Shown here one piece after another: positions 55,275-63,831 of a stretch of DNA of 64,000 bases. Origin of the DNA: Ochrobactrum chromiisoli. Lineage in GTDB: Bacteria; Pseudomonadota; Alphaproteobacteria; Rhizobiales; Rhizobiaceae. Both the position numbers and the translations under genes were made by a program. Location of the stretch: positions 1,054,001 through 1,118,000 of the forward strand of contig NZ_JAPHAV010000001.1 in NCBI RefSeq assembly GCF_026241335.1. The letters run 5' to 3'. The notes beneath the pieces are model-generated. The model was not told the origin of the DNA. It ran no database searches and was given only the letters and a program-made list of their open reading frames with translations. The first letter of the stretch is position 1. Every line of letters begins with the position of its first letter.

Positions 55275-55622
55275 ATGAGCCGGTTCCTCAGCTTTGATAT
55301 TGATGGTGTGGAACCAGAAGAAAGCGCTCCGTTGCCGGAGCGCGTTCTTTTGGGCGATCCGCGATTTCTGACGTGGAATTTCGAGGAAAGTGCCGATGGC
55401 AAACTCTTTGCCGGCATATGGGAAAGCTCGCCGGGAAAATGGCGCATCGAATATGATGAGTGGGAATATTGCTATATCCTGTCTGGCCGCTCGATTGTCA
55501 CAGAAGAGGGCGGGGAGAGCCGCGAAGTCATCGCTGGCGACCGCTTCGTTATCCGTCCGGGCTTCAAAGGGACATGGGAAGTGATTGAAACAACGCGTAA
55601 GGACTATGTGATCAGACTTTAA
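55275..55622 (+). CDS. Cupin domain protein (DUF861 type)
   Basis: The ATG at 55275 starts MSRFLSFDIDGVEPEESAPL, 5 bases after the metY stop. The 115-residue protein is a single cupin: ESSPGKWRIEYDEWEYCYIL, GESREVIAGDRFVIRPGFKG and TWEVIETTRKDYVI. It keeps the DUF861 glutamate and glycine pattern but lacks metal histidines. It shares an operon with metY. Confidence 0.9.
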   Translation: MSRFLSFDIDGVEPEESAPLPERVLLGDPRFLTWNFEESADGKLFAGIWESSPGKWRIEYDEWEYCYILSGRSIVTEEGGESREVIAGDRFVIRPGFKGTWEVIETTRKDYVIRL

Positions 55623-56283
55623 ATGCTGAAAAGCGCTCAATTGCGCCCGCGTTCCCGTAAAGTTTGAGAAACAGCTCGACGCCGTGTGACACTCTTAGAC
55701 TGATCTCTTCCTTACTCAACGGTTCACGCACTCCGAGCTTGATCTCGAGGTTGACAAATCCCAGCCACAGCCCTGCCAAATTGTCCGCAGCGACTGCAGG
55801 TTCTATGGCTAATAGTTCATTTCGGGAGCACGCTTTTGCTATAATGTTTGTAAGCAGTTCCTGCCCACGCCCCGGACCAATATCAAAAAACCTGCGAGGA
55901 AGTTCAGGATGGGCGGCCGATGCAGAGGCAATCAACCTGTCCCATCCATAAAGCTCGCGTCCGTTGATGAAATTGACATAGCGCAATCCGAAGGCAAGCA
56001 AAGCTTCCTTGATCGGAAGGTTTTGGGCAGCTCGGAATTCCTCATCTGTGATGGTACGGTCCGACTCTCGTCGGATTACGGCCTCGATGAGGTCTTCCTT
56101 GCTCGCCACGTGAGAATAAATGGTTGCCTTTGATACATTCGCAAGCCCAGCTATTTCGTCAAGCGTAACATCAAGGCCCTTTGCCAGAAACAAATCACGC
56201 GCAGCATTCAACAAAGCCGTGAGCTTCGTCTGGTCTTTTGGACGACCTCTTTGCCTGTTGGGCTTGCTCATACTGCGTTTCAT
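55612..56283 (-). CDS. TetR/AcrR family regulator
   Basis: The 223-residue repressor has the N-terminal helix-turn-helix LTALLNAARDLFLAKGLDVT, LDEIAGLANVSKATIYSHVA and a TetR C-terminal domain (AefR-like, LLAIEPAVAADNLAGLWLGF). It lies 17 bases after the DoxX gene in the same direction. It probably represses the DoxX and WrbA promoters at the palindrome 56720-56733. Confidence 0.9.
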   Translation of the reverse strand: MKRSMSKPNRQRGRPKDQTKLTALLNAARDLFLAKGLDVTLDEIAGLANVSKATIYSHVASKEDLIEAVIRRESDRTITDEEFRAAQNLPIKEALLAFGLRYVNFINGRELYGWDRLIASASAAHPELPRRFFDIGPGRGQELLTNIIAKACSRNELLAIEPAVAADNLAGLWLGFVNLEIKLGVREPLSKEEISLRVSHGVELFLKLYGNAGAIERFSAFKV

Positions 56284-56300
56284 TTCCAGCTTTTATCCCG

Positions 56301-56699
56301 TTAATAGGAGAGTATCGCGGCCATCAGCAAACCGCCCACAACGGTCACATGCTCAAGTGCGATCTGGAACTCATGCGTCTTTTTGGGCTCCTCGAACTTC
56401 CAGAATGGATGTCCGAGAGGAATTGACAAAAGCGTGAAGACACCCAGCGCACCGGCTCCAAGCCATCCTAGACCATAGACATTTGTGATAATCAAGGCTG
56501 ATCCGAGCAATTGGCAGATGATCATCGCGACTGCGCAGGTCCTTGGAAACCTAAGCCCCGCGTCTTCCATCTCCTTTAGCACCAGGGGGAAATTAAACAC
56601 CCCGAATAACCCAGCCATCCAGAAGAGAAGCGTTAGAAGAATTCTGGCGATAATCAATGTGACGGGATTTTCCAGAATGAGCACTATTATGTCAGGCAT
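56301..56699 (-). CDS. DoxX family membrane protein
   Basis: The 132-residue protein has four hydrophobic segments: VTLIIARILLTLLFWMAGLF, FPRTCAVAMIICQLLGSALI, GLGWLGAGALGVFTLLSIPL and HVTVVGGLLMAAIL. GHPFW and the C-terminal GG pattern are typical of the DoxX family. These proteins are linked to redox stress. It is divergent from WrbA. Confidence 0.88.
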   Translation of the reverse strand: MPDIIVLILENPVTLIIARILLTLLFWMAGLFGVFNFPLVLKEMEDAGLRFPRTCAVAMIICQLLGSALIITNVYGLGWLGAGALGVFTLLSIPLGHPFWKFEEPKKTHEFQIALEHVTVVGGLLMAAILSY

Positions 56700-56719
56700 G
56701 GCGTCCTCAAAAAATTAAC

Positions 56720-56733
56720 ATACTCACCAGTAT
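56720..56733. promoter_or_regulatory. Candidate TetR operator between doxX and wrbA
   Basis: The perfect palindromic arms ATACT-CACC-AGTAT lie 21 bases upstream of the DoxX start and about 120 bases before WrbA. The AT-rich sequence on both sides fits overlapping promoters. Confidence 0.6.
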
Positions 56734-56854
56734 AGAAATTATTAACTAAACCGTCGAGTATGAAATATTGAACGCTGTGTTTCTATTTAAGCGCTATAAA
56801 TCGTCAGAAAGTGCTGTATCCTCGCTGATCGCTACCAATTTAAAAGGAAATCCA

Positions 56855-57451
56855 ATGTCGAAGGTTTTGGTTCTTTATTATTCCGCATATGGCCATATTG
56901 AAACGATGGCTTACGCAGTAGCTGAGGGTATTCGCTCGGCAGGTTCAGAAGCTGTTGTGAAGAGAGTTCCGGAGCTCGTTCCTGATGACGTGGCAAAAGC
57001 CTCTCATTTCAAACTTGACCAGGAAGCCCCGATCGCATCCGTCCAGGAACTGGTTGAGTACGACGCCATCATCGTTGGCGCGGGTACGCGCTTTGGAACA
57101 GTCGCTTCGCAGATGCGTAATTTCTGGGATCAGACTGGTGGCCTATGGGCGCAAGGTAAGCTCGTTGGTAAAGTAGGCTCGGTATTTACATCTTCCGCGA
57201 CCCAACACGGCGGACAGGAATCGACCATACTCAGCTTCATACCAACGCTGCTTCACCATGGTATGGTGGTTGTAGGCTTGCCATACGCGTTTCAGGGGCA
57301 AATGGGTGTCGAAGAGGTGAAGGGTGGATCTCCTTATGGAGCTTCAACGATCACCGATGGCGACGGATCGCGCATGCCGTCTCAGGTTGAACTGGAAGCC
57401 GCTAGGTTCCAGGGCGCTCATGTGGCGAAAATCGCCGCCAAACTTGCATAA
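56855..57451 (+). CDS. wrbA: NAD(P)H:quinone oxidoreductase WrbA type
   Basis: The flavoprotein reduces quinones by two electrons. The ATG at 56855 after AAAAGGA gives the standard start [20 protein letters not shown]. The 198-residue length is normal. Other blocks are [40 protein letters not shown] and the end [12 protein letters not shown]. Confidence 0.94.
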   Translation: MSKVLVLYYSAYGHIETMAYAVAEGIRSAGSEAVVKRVPELVPDDVAKASHFKLDQEAPIASVQELVEYDAIIVGAGTRFGTVASQMRNFWDQTGGLWAQGKLVGKVGSVFTSSATQHGGQESTILSFIPTLLHHGMVVVGLPYAFQGQMGVEEVKGGSPYGASTITDGDGSRMPSQVELEAARFQGAHVAKIAAKLA

Positions 57452-57581
57452 CTCAACGGGGTTGATGGCAAGTTCATCTTAATTCGGAAATCGAGGAACA
57501 AGTCTCTGTGATAAGCAGGGGCTTTGTCCTCTATGCATATCTGCGTGGGAACCGCCCACGCAGAACTCAAGGTCAAAGACA

Positions 57582-58691
57582 GTGTCAGCTTTATTTTCTG
57601 CATTTCAACTAAAAGACGTCAGCCTGCGCAATCGTATCGCCGTTGCTCCTATGTGTCAGTATCAGGCACGCGATGGCTTTGTGAACGACTGGCATTTTGC
57701 ACATTACGCGAGTCTTGCTCGTGGTGGGGCCGGTCTCGTCATCGTCGAGGCAACTGCCGTATCGCCTGAAGGGCGCATCACGCCCGGCTGCACCGGACTT
57801 TGGAAAGACGAGCAGACCGAAGGCATGGCAAAGGTCGCGGCTCTGATCAAGGCGGCAGGCGCTGTTCCCGGGATACAGATCGGACATGCGGGTCGCAAGG
57901 CAAGCGCCAACCTTCCATGGGAAGGTGACGATCATATTCCAACAGACGATCCTCGTGGCTGGGAGACAATCGCACCATCTCCGATTGCCTTCGGTGGTGG
58001 TCTCTCCAAAGTGCCGAAAGAGATGTCAATTTCGGATATTGAACGCGTTAAAGCGGATTTTGTATCTGCTGCAAGGCGTGCGAAGGAGGCGGGTTTTGAA
58101 TGGCTCGAACTTCACTTTGCACACGGCTATCTGGCCTCCAGTTTCTACTCGGCCTATTCAAACCAGCGGACAGATGCCTATGGTGGAGATCAGGCCGGAA
58201 GAAATCGTTTCCTTATTGAGACATTAGCAGCCGTTCGCGATGTCTGGCCCGAAAACCTGCCACTTACCGTGCGTTTCGGTATCGTGGAATTTGATGGTCA
58301 TGACGAGGAAATGCTCGCTCAGTCAATCAGCCTTATAAAGCAGTTTAAGCAGGGCGGTCTCGATCTTCTAAGCACGAGCATGGGCTTCTCTGCTCCGGTG
58401 GGCAAGGTACCATGGGGACCGGCGTTTCTGGTTCCGTTCGCTTCGCGTATACGCTCCGAAGCAGGTATTGCTGTCGGCTCGGCTTGGGTGCTAGATGCGC
58501 CGGGCGATGCCGAAAAAGCAATAGCGGACGATCAAATTGATGTGGTCATGATGGCCCGCGCTATGCTTGCGAACCCTCACTACCCCTATCAACTCGCGAT
58601 GGCGCTAGGAGAAGAAAACCCTGCCTGGACGTTGCCCGCCCCGTATGCTCACTGGCTCGCGCGTTATCGGTCGAACAAAGGTGCTCTTTGA
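57582..58691 (+). CDS. Old Yellow Enzyme family NADH:flavin oxidoreductase
   Basis: The enzyme reduces activated C=C bonds and other electrophiles with FMN. The start is GTG at 57582 (MSALFSAFQLKDVSLRNRIA). It is of the YqjM/thermophilic-like class: VAPMCQYQARDGFVNDWHFA, IQIGHAGRKASANLPWEG, WLELHFAHGYLASSFYSAYS and DVVMMARAMLANPHYPYQLA. The cysteine in APMCQY is typical of that class. It lies 130 bases after wrbA. Confidence 0.94.
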   Translation: MSALFSAFQLKDVSLRNRIAVAPMCQYQARDGFVNDWHFAHYASLARGGAGLVIVEATAVSPEGRITPGCTGLWKDEQTEGMAKVAALIKAAGAVPGIQIGHAGRKASANLPWEGDDHIPTDDPRGWETIAPSPIAFGGGLSKVPKEMSISDIERVKADFVSAARRAKEAGFEWLELHFAHGYLASSFYSAYSNQRTDAYGGDQAGRNRFLIETLAAVRDVWPENLPLTVRFGIVEFDGHDEEMLAQSISLIKQFKQGGLDLLSTSMGFSAPVGKVPWGPAFLVPFASRIRSEAGIAVGSAWVLDAPGDAEKAIADDQIDVVMMARAMLANPHYPYQLAMALGEENPAWTLPAPYAHWLARYRSNKGAL

Positions 58692-58777
58692 GAGCTTCGC
58701 TTTCGACCAATTTCTTTCCACCGACGGCGCGTTCGCTTTTACGCGTCTAACGCCGACCCTAGGCCAAAAGGTGATGA

Positions 58778-59629
58778 ATGACCTCTCGTCCAGTTGCTCG
58801 CCATCCGCATCCTCACCTCTTGGCTGCTTCGCTTCCGAGGAAAATTCCGGACGCCCGGATCCGTTATGGAGAAGCAAGCCCGGTGCAGTTTGCTGACCTC
58901 CGACTGCCAAAAAAAACACCCCCAGCTGGCGGCTTTCCAGTTGTAATCTTTGTGCACGGCGGCGGATGGCTGGCAGATTGGAGCAAGGATTACGCAACGC
59001 CTTTCGTCGAGGCGCTGACTGAAACTGGAGTTGCCACTTGGGACATCGAGTTCCGGCGCCTCGGCAACCGGAATGGTGGATATCCGGGAACATTCCAAGA
59101 TGTCGGCTTGGCTGCCGACCACCTGCGAAATCTCGCGCTTAAATACGCCTTGAACATCAATAAAGTTATTGCTGTAGGCCATTCCACCGGTGGTCATCTT
59201 GCTCTGTGGTTGGCGGGGCGGGGCAATTTACCATTAAATTCACTGACTTTTTCTGCTGATCCAATAGCTCTAAAAGGGGTCGTTTCACTCGGCGGTGTGA
59301 ATGACCTTGAACATTCTCTCACGAGGGGAAGCAGAACGGATATCCATGATTTGCTAGGAATTCATTCTAGCCAGGTTGCTGAGCTTTTCACAGAAACGTC
59401 CCCTGCATGTCTCTTGCCGTTTAAAATCCCGCAAATATTGATCGCAGGAACACTGGAAGACGATTGGCGACGGGAAATGACCCGAGTCTACGCTGAGAAA
59501 GCGCGCGCTTGCGGAGACATCATCCGTTTAATGGAACCTGCGGACATTGATCATTTTGATCTGGTAGACCCACTTGGGCCGGCTTTATCGTTAGTTGCTG
59601 ACGCGATCAAAACACTTATCGACCTTTAA
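58778..59629 (+). CDS. Alpha/beta hydrolase (BD-FAE-like esterase)
   Basis: The 283-residue enzyme has the oxyanion motif VVIFVHGGGWLADWSKDYAT, the nucleophile IAVGHSTGGHLALWLAG and the C-terminal acid and histidine near LIAGTLEDDWR and ADIDHFDLVDPLGP. The ATG at 58778 follows AAAAGG. It lies 86 bases after the flavin enzyme and may be in the same operon. The substrate is unknown. Confidence 0.88.
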   Translation: MTSRPVARHPHPHLLAASLPRKIPDARIRYGEASPVQFADLRLPKKTPPAGGFPVVIFVHGGGWLADWSKDYATPFVEALTETGVATWDIEFRRLGNRNGGYPGTFQDVGLAADHLRNLALKYALNINKVIAVGHSTGGHLALWLAGRGNLPLNSLTFSADPIALKGVVSLGGVNDLEHSLTRGSRTDIHDLLGIHSSQVAELFTETSPACLLPFKIPQILIAGTLEDDWRREMTRVYAEKARACGDIIRLMEPADIDHFDLVDPLGPALSLVADAIKTLIDL

Positions 59630-59981
59630 GCTATGAGAATGAGCTCAAACAAAAAAAACATGATTAACGTGGTTGAGGCGGTTTGTCTGGGCTAGAAGGA
59701 ACTGGTCTGCCCTTTAATTACGCCTCCTTGTCAAATATGTGCTGCATCCTTGCCGGAGCATGATCACTTTAAGGTCAATGCCTTATGAGAATGTTCGGGT
59801 CGCGTGAACTTTGAACGCTGTTGAAAGCTTGGGACGGCTGCACGGGTTTGCTGGGAAATGCTTTTATTAGAGGCGTGTCCCGGAAGGAGAATGACGGCTT
59901 TTCAGCCGATAAATAAAAAGCGGTCAATAAACGGTTGGTTTGACTTCGATTTCAATGGTTCTTTCTAATCTCGATACCATA
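59630..59981. other. 350-base gap
   Basis: No gene, tRNA or clear hairpin is seen. The stretch contains several stops in every frame and may be decayed sequence. Confidence 0.4.
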
Positions 59982-60279
59982 TTAGAAATGCACTGCCAGC
60001 CCAAGTATCGGCCCTTTTTGAATTACATCATAAACGAAACTATCTTGACTATAGTCGACACCGAGCGCGCGATAACCTGCAACGGCAGATAGATTGTCCT
60101 TGAACTGGTATCCGAGTGTTCCAGCAAAATCCCAATCCATTTTTGCCTGCCCCGCACCCACGACACCCCAGCCACTGAAGTAAAGATCATCTGTTAGGAA
60201 GTACTTACCTTGCATTCCGGCGACAGCATCAACCCATGCAGCGCTGTCGCGGCCGCTGTGCGCATCGAATAGCTACACA
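59982..60279 (-). pseudogene. C-terminal remnant of an outer-membrane beta-barrel protein
   Basis: The frame codes for the last 98 or so residues of a rhizobial outer-membrane barrel: SAAWVDAVAGMQGKYFLTDD, then DLYFSGWGVVGAG, NLSAVAGYRALGVDYSQDSF and the closing GPILGLAVHF, ending in a final phenylalanine. A TAG closes the frame upstream near 60280 and no signal sequence is present, so most of the gene is missing. Confidence 0.8.
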
Positions 60280-60551
60280 TTTTGAGACTAAACGATTGGG
60301 AACGCGTGTCATCTTGATACAGCCTTTATCACTTACTGGCTGCTTTATGGGCTTCGAACGCCCCTGCTTTCTTAGACAAAAGTTTAGCCTGCCTGTTAAT
60401 ATCCCTGATGCGTCTTGACATGTTGGGGGAAATTGCGCATCCGGCATCATATTATTCTGGTTGCAACGTTGTTGTTTTGCGTGTGGGGCGCGAGAAACAT
60501 CTGACAATTCGGCAACTAACGTATGCATAGTTCAATCGGGGGCGTATTGAA

Positions 60552-61133
60552 ATGCAATTTGGTATGAATTGGGCTCCCTTGGGTGGCGCTGTAGTAATTT
60601 TAATATCGAGCTTCGTTCCCGCACAGGCGCAGGAAGCAGCTGACTCCATGGATAAAAAGGAAGCGCCTGCCATTGAGTCAAAGCGTTTTGATGGCAGGTT
60701 TTATCGTTTCGCTGAAGTCAAAGCCGCTGACGGGAAAGCTCTCACACTGGCTATTGCGAAGACCGCATCCGAAGCCGGCAAGAAGCGTTCCGGCAATGAG
60801 CCGTTATTGACCGCACTTGTGCCGTTGAATGCTGTGCTGCCAATTGGTCTTGGTTTGGCTGCCAATGGCAAAAATGTCGTCACGATCCCTTACCGCAATT
60901 GCAATCATGCTGGATGCTGGGCGCAGCAAAAGCTTGATCAGAAAATGCTGAGTGATTTGCAAAAAGGGTCTGCAGGTGAGGCGCGGCTGCGCCTGATGAA
61001 CGGCCAGAACATCATTCTCAAATTTTCGTTGAAGGGCGTCACCAGGGCTCTCGCGGAATGGCAACTAACGGTCTCTTCACCCGCAATGAGATCACATGGC
61101 GCACGTTGCCTTGGAAGGGCAGTGAACTCCTGA
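60552..61133 (+). CDS. Invasion-associated locus B (IalB) family protein, C-terminus altered
   Basis: The protein has a signal peptide (cleavage after PAQAQ near residue 27) and the IalB fold: LTALVPLNAVLPIGLGLAAN, VTIPYRNCNHAGCWAQQKLD with the paired cysteines, and ILKFSLKGVTRALAE. Such proteins are periplasmic or surface proteins linked to host-cell entry in Bartonella. The last 22 residues are unlike the family, as if the end were replaced; the next ORF overlaps here. Confidence 0.85.
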   Translation: MQFGMNWAPLGGAVVILISSFVPAQAQEAADSMDKKEAPAIESKRFDGRFYRFAEVKAADGKALTLAIAKTASEAGKKRSGNEPLLTALVPLNAVLPIGLGLAANGKNVVTIPYRNCNHAGCWAQQKLDQKMLSDLQKGSAGEARLRLMNGQNIILKFSLKGVTRALAEWQLTVSSPAMRSHGARCLGRAVNS

Positions 61134-61359
61134 CCAGGCGGCTCAGCGAATTGCCGCCCTATGCGAGCGTTGATTATGACCATGTTTTGAACAGGCGCGA
61201 TTTAGAATTGAAGGTGGCGATGGTTCTGGTTGGACTGTGGCAACGCGTCTGGCGGATGGCAATATTAATGCCGATATCGGCTATTCACCCATCATCAAGA
61301 GTACGGCCGATACCAACGGCAAGGATTTGTTTTTCGTCAGCACATCGCAGCAGTGGTGA
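61058..61359 (+). pseudogene. Unrecognised ORF with a frameshift in a T-tract
   Basis: From MATNGLFTRNEITWRTLPWK at 61058 a coding-like frame runs to about 61195, then shifts by one at the TTTT in CATGTTTTGAACAG. Adding a T yields VFEQARFRIEGGDGSGWTVA and on to VSTSQQW and TGA at 61357. The total is about 100 residues and probably is the end of a larger protein. The family is not recognised. Confidence 0.5.
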
Positions 61360-61378
61360 TGTGTGATCAGGGGGAACT

Positions 61379-61978
61379 ATGGCAAATTTTGAGGCAATTA
61401 CGATTAATAAACTTAAACGGCTTTTTGTTGCGACCATGACTGTGGTCGCATTGAGCATTGTTGTTGCTGGGTGTGTCACGACAAAGCGTGATCCGCAATT
61501 GATAGCTGCTTTGCAAGGTATCCGCGTATCGGAAGTACAAGTGCAGCTTGAACCCAAAGTCGTCAGTACGGTGCCTCTTATGAATGGACTGACGGTTGAT
61601 CGGCAGGCAGAGATGGTACGGGCCGCTCTTATTTCAGAACTGAAGCGAGAGCTTATCGGCTATCCAGGTGGAACTCGCCCGGCTCGATTGATCGTCACTG
61701 TCACCCATCTTGATCTTGCGTCCGAGCAAGGGCGCGTACTTAGGTCTACAGATAGCACTGTTGAAGCAGAAGTCAGGTTGGAAGATGCACGCACGCGCCA
61801 ACTGATAGCGTTTAATCCGAAAAGTCGTGGTGCAGATATTGGCTACAAGGGAGGTGGTTTGGCTATTCCTATTGCCATGGCTGTGAATGCAGCGACCACA
61901 AAGAGCCAGCAGCATCTTGTGGAGAAGCTAGCTGCTTACTTCACGCAGGGAGTAAAAGTCTGGCTGACGCCTCAGTGA
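61379..61978 (+). CDS. Putative lipoprotein (199 aa)
   Basis: An AGGGGG site precedes the ATG by 5 bases. The signal segment LFVATMTVVALSIVVAGC ends in a lipobox (cysteine near residue 32). The mature part has an alpha/beta pattern with a conserved-looking DRQAEMVRAALISELKREL helix and RLIVTVTHLDLASEQGRVLR strands. It resembles DUF4410-type or similar small rhizobial lipoproteins, but the family is not certain. Confidence 0.75.
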   Translation: MANFEAITINKLKRLFVATMTVVALSIVVAGCVTTKRDPQLIAALQGIRVSEVQVQLEPKVVSTVPLMNGLTVDRQAEMVRAALISELKRELIGYPGGTRPARLIVTVTHLDLASEQGRVLRSTDSTVEAEVRLEDARTRQLIAFNPKSRGADIGYKGGGLAIPIAMAVNAATTKSQQHLVEKLAAYFTQGVKVWLTPQ

Positions 61979-62037
61979 CGTATCAGCCAGCAAATTTATT
62001 AATCAATAAAATTATATGCTAGATCAGGAAGTCCAAA

Positions 62038-62460
62038 ATGAAACGTGCTGTGTTATTTGCATTGCTTGGAACATCTGTCGTCCTTGCAGGCTGTGGTGGT
62101 CGTGAAGCAAAACCTATAGCAATAACCAATCCGACCGATAGCGCTTTTGATTGTGCGGGGATTTCCCGCGAGTTTGCTGCAAATGAGCGGCAGATAACGG
62201 TTACGCTGAAAGAACGCAGTCAGGCGCAGGGCAAGAATATCGTTCTGGGAGCCGCAGGCGTATTCTTCCTTCCCGCATTGTTTTTCATGGATCCGAAGTC
62301 ACCTGAGAAGGTGGAGATTGATGCGCTGCGCAATCGCAACAAGGTTCTCGAAGACATTGCTCGCACCAAGAAATGTGCGGCACCAAAATCCCAACTGACC
62401 GAAGTTTACAAAAAACTCGATAATCCCGGCAGCGGGCAGTCCGTAAAATCCAGGGATTAA
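62038..62460 (+). CDS. Putative lipoprotein (140 aa)
   Basis: The N-terminus MKRAVLFALLGTSVVLAGCG is a lipoprotein signal with cysteine at residue 19. A short hydrophobic segment (IVLGAAGVFFLPALFFM) follows in the middle. The rest is charged and helical. No family is recognised. It follows the previous lipoprotein by 60 bases. Confidence 0.75.
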   Translation: MKRAVLFALLGTSVVLAGCGGREAKPIAITNPTDSAFDCAGISREFAANERQITVTLKERSQAQGKNIVLGAAGVFFLPALFFMDPKSPEKVEIDALRNRNKVLEDIARTKKCAAPKSQLTEVYKKLDNPGSGQSVKSRD

Positions 62461-62531
62461 AAGGTGATGTTTGAGAGTTTAATCATGCAATGTTTCTTCA
62501 ATAGCTTCGAGATCACAAGAGGATGCGAAAA

Positions 62532-63056
62532 ATGAAAAATATATTAAAAAAATATACTTTAATTCTTCAGAAGTTTTTCCAATTTACATTGGTTACACTC
62601 ATTGCTTCTGGTCTAACGGGGTGCAATTCAGTTGGTTCTTCGGGCGCGCCAGCAAATGTATCTCAAAAGGAAGAGCTTCAGGATTATGCCGGACTAAAAG
62701 CTTTCAAGGCGATATGTCTGGATACTGCCCCCTCATTCTCCAACGCTGTGGCAGTTGCTAGGCGTTTTGGTGTTCAGGATTTTATTGAGCTTGGCGAAGG
62801 CAAAGCGGGAATGTCTGCAGACAATTCCCTTTCTGCTCAGATAAAGCCCAACCACGAATGTGCCGTGACGACAGCCAAATACTCTGGAAACAGATTGGCT
62901 TTGCGTAAGGCCTTTATTGCGACTGTCTCATCGGTCACAGGAAAAGGCATGTCCGGAAGCAAGGTTCCTTTTACAGCAGAAATTCAAGGAGTTCCTTTGA
63001 TTTTTATGCATGACCCAAATGGCGGAGAAGCATTTGTCATTCTTAGAGCCAAGTAG
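62532..63056 (+). CDS. Putative lipoprotein (174 aa)
   Basis: The ATG at 62532 is used because the AGAGG site has proper spacing to it and none to the ATG at 62523. The signal region ends TLIASGLTGC with the lipid-carrying cysteine near residue 32. The mature protein contains an AVAVARRFGVQDFIELGEGK segment. No family is recognised. It is AT-richer than the backbone at its 5' end. Confidence 0.72.
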   Translation: MKNILKKYTLILQKFFQFTLVTLIASGLTGCNSVGSSGAPANVSQKEELQDYAGLKAFKAICLDTAPSFSNAVAVARRFGVQDFIELGEGKAGMSADNSLSAQIKPNHECAVTTAKYSGNRLALRKAFIATVSSVTGKGMSGSKVPFTAEIQGVPLIFMHDPNGGEAFVILRAK

Positions 63057-63189
63057 ATTAATTTCAATCATCTAATTGTTATTATTAGGCAGGGTCGGCC
63101 ACGAGGAATTTTGCATGCCGCCAATATTTCTCGCATGTATCCGCTTTTCCCAAGGGAACCAAGTGGATACATCGCTGGTTTGATCCTGC

Positions 63190-63538
63190 CGCATTTGCCA
63201 GCAAAGGCGTTGGCAGCCTACTTAGCGGGTTGTTGGTGTTTCAGCCTGTCTTACTGCAATCACGGCAACTGACACCTGATGTCAATGCACCGATTGGCAA
63301 TCAGTCCGGCATAGGAGCTGCACCAAGCGGTGTTCCACTCGTTGATATTGTGACGCCCAGCGGATAGGGACTGTCGTATAATAAATAGGGCAACTTTAAT
63401 GCCGGCACGCCCGGTCTGATCCTCAACAGTCACAATGGCGAGCTTGGTACATCGAAACTCGTTGGCGTGGCACCGGGTAATGCCAATCTGAAGAACAGCG
63501 GCCTGCGAGTGTCATTCTCAATGAAGTGACAAGCGGTA
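63190..63538 (+). pseudogene. Remnant of a filamentous haemagglutinin/CdiA-type exoprotein (TPS domain)
   Basis: Translating on through stops gives the two-partner-secretion N-terminal pattern: a hydrophobic signal LLSGLLVFQPVLL, then LTPDVNAPIGNQSGIGAAPS, GVPLVDIVTPSG, stop, GLSYNK, stop, GNFNAGTPGLILNS, LVGVAPGNANLKNSGLR and, after a frameshift, VILNEVTSG. The two in-frame TAG stops are at 63365 and 63386. Only the first 115 residues remain; an IS3 scrap begins where the sequence breaks off. Confidence 0.8.
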
Positions 63539-63613
63539 AACGAACTGTTCGACACGAATGGCTCGACCAGCACATCATTGAAAGTATAAAAGAGGCTCAG
63601 GACTTCGCAACAC
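63539..63613 (+). pseudogene. IS3-family OrfB C-terminal fragment
   Basis: The frame codes for RTVRHEWLDQHIIESIKEAQ, then DFATQWL, the pattern close to the end of IS3-family transposase B proteins. The following WTYN-type block is missing; the sequence passes directly into the IS5 fragment. Confidence 0.8.
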
Positions 63614-63617
63614 AATG

Positions 63618-63831
63618 GCTCGGGACAACGTTGTTCAGAGCGCGTCTTACGCCGGGGCGCAGTCGGCCCGACTATAGTGGCTTCACTGATCCAAAACGTA
63701 ACACAGCCACGCTTTCGAAGACCTGCTTCATATTCTGTCCAGCTTGTAACCTTAAACTTTTGCTTCGATATCCAGTGACGACGAGCGGATTTGTGTTTGA
63801 AAGGCTGCGGCTTGTCCCAAATTCGCAGCAA
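63618..63831 (-). pseudogene. IS5-family transposase N-terminal fragment
   Basis: On the minus strand FKHKSARRHWISKQKFKVTS, then WTEYEAGLRKRGCVTFWIS and PTAPRRKTRSEQR is the N-terminal pattern of IS5-family transposases (YEAGLRxRGxxTxW and then RRxTRGGQ-like). The frame stops matching at about 63620, where the IS3 scrap starts. The bases from 63832 to the window end show no gene. Confidence 0.78.
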
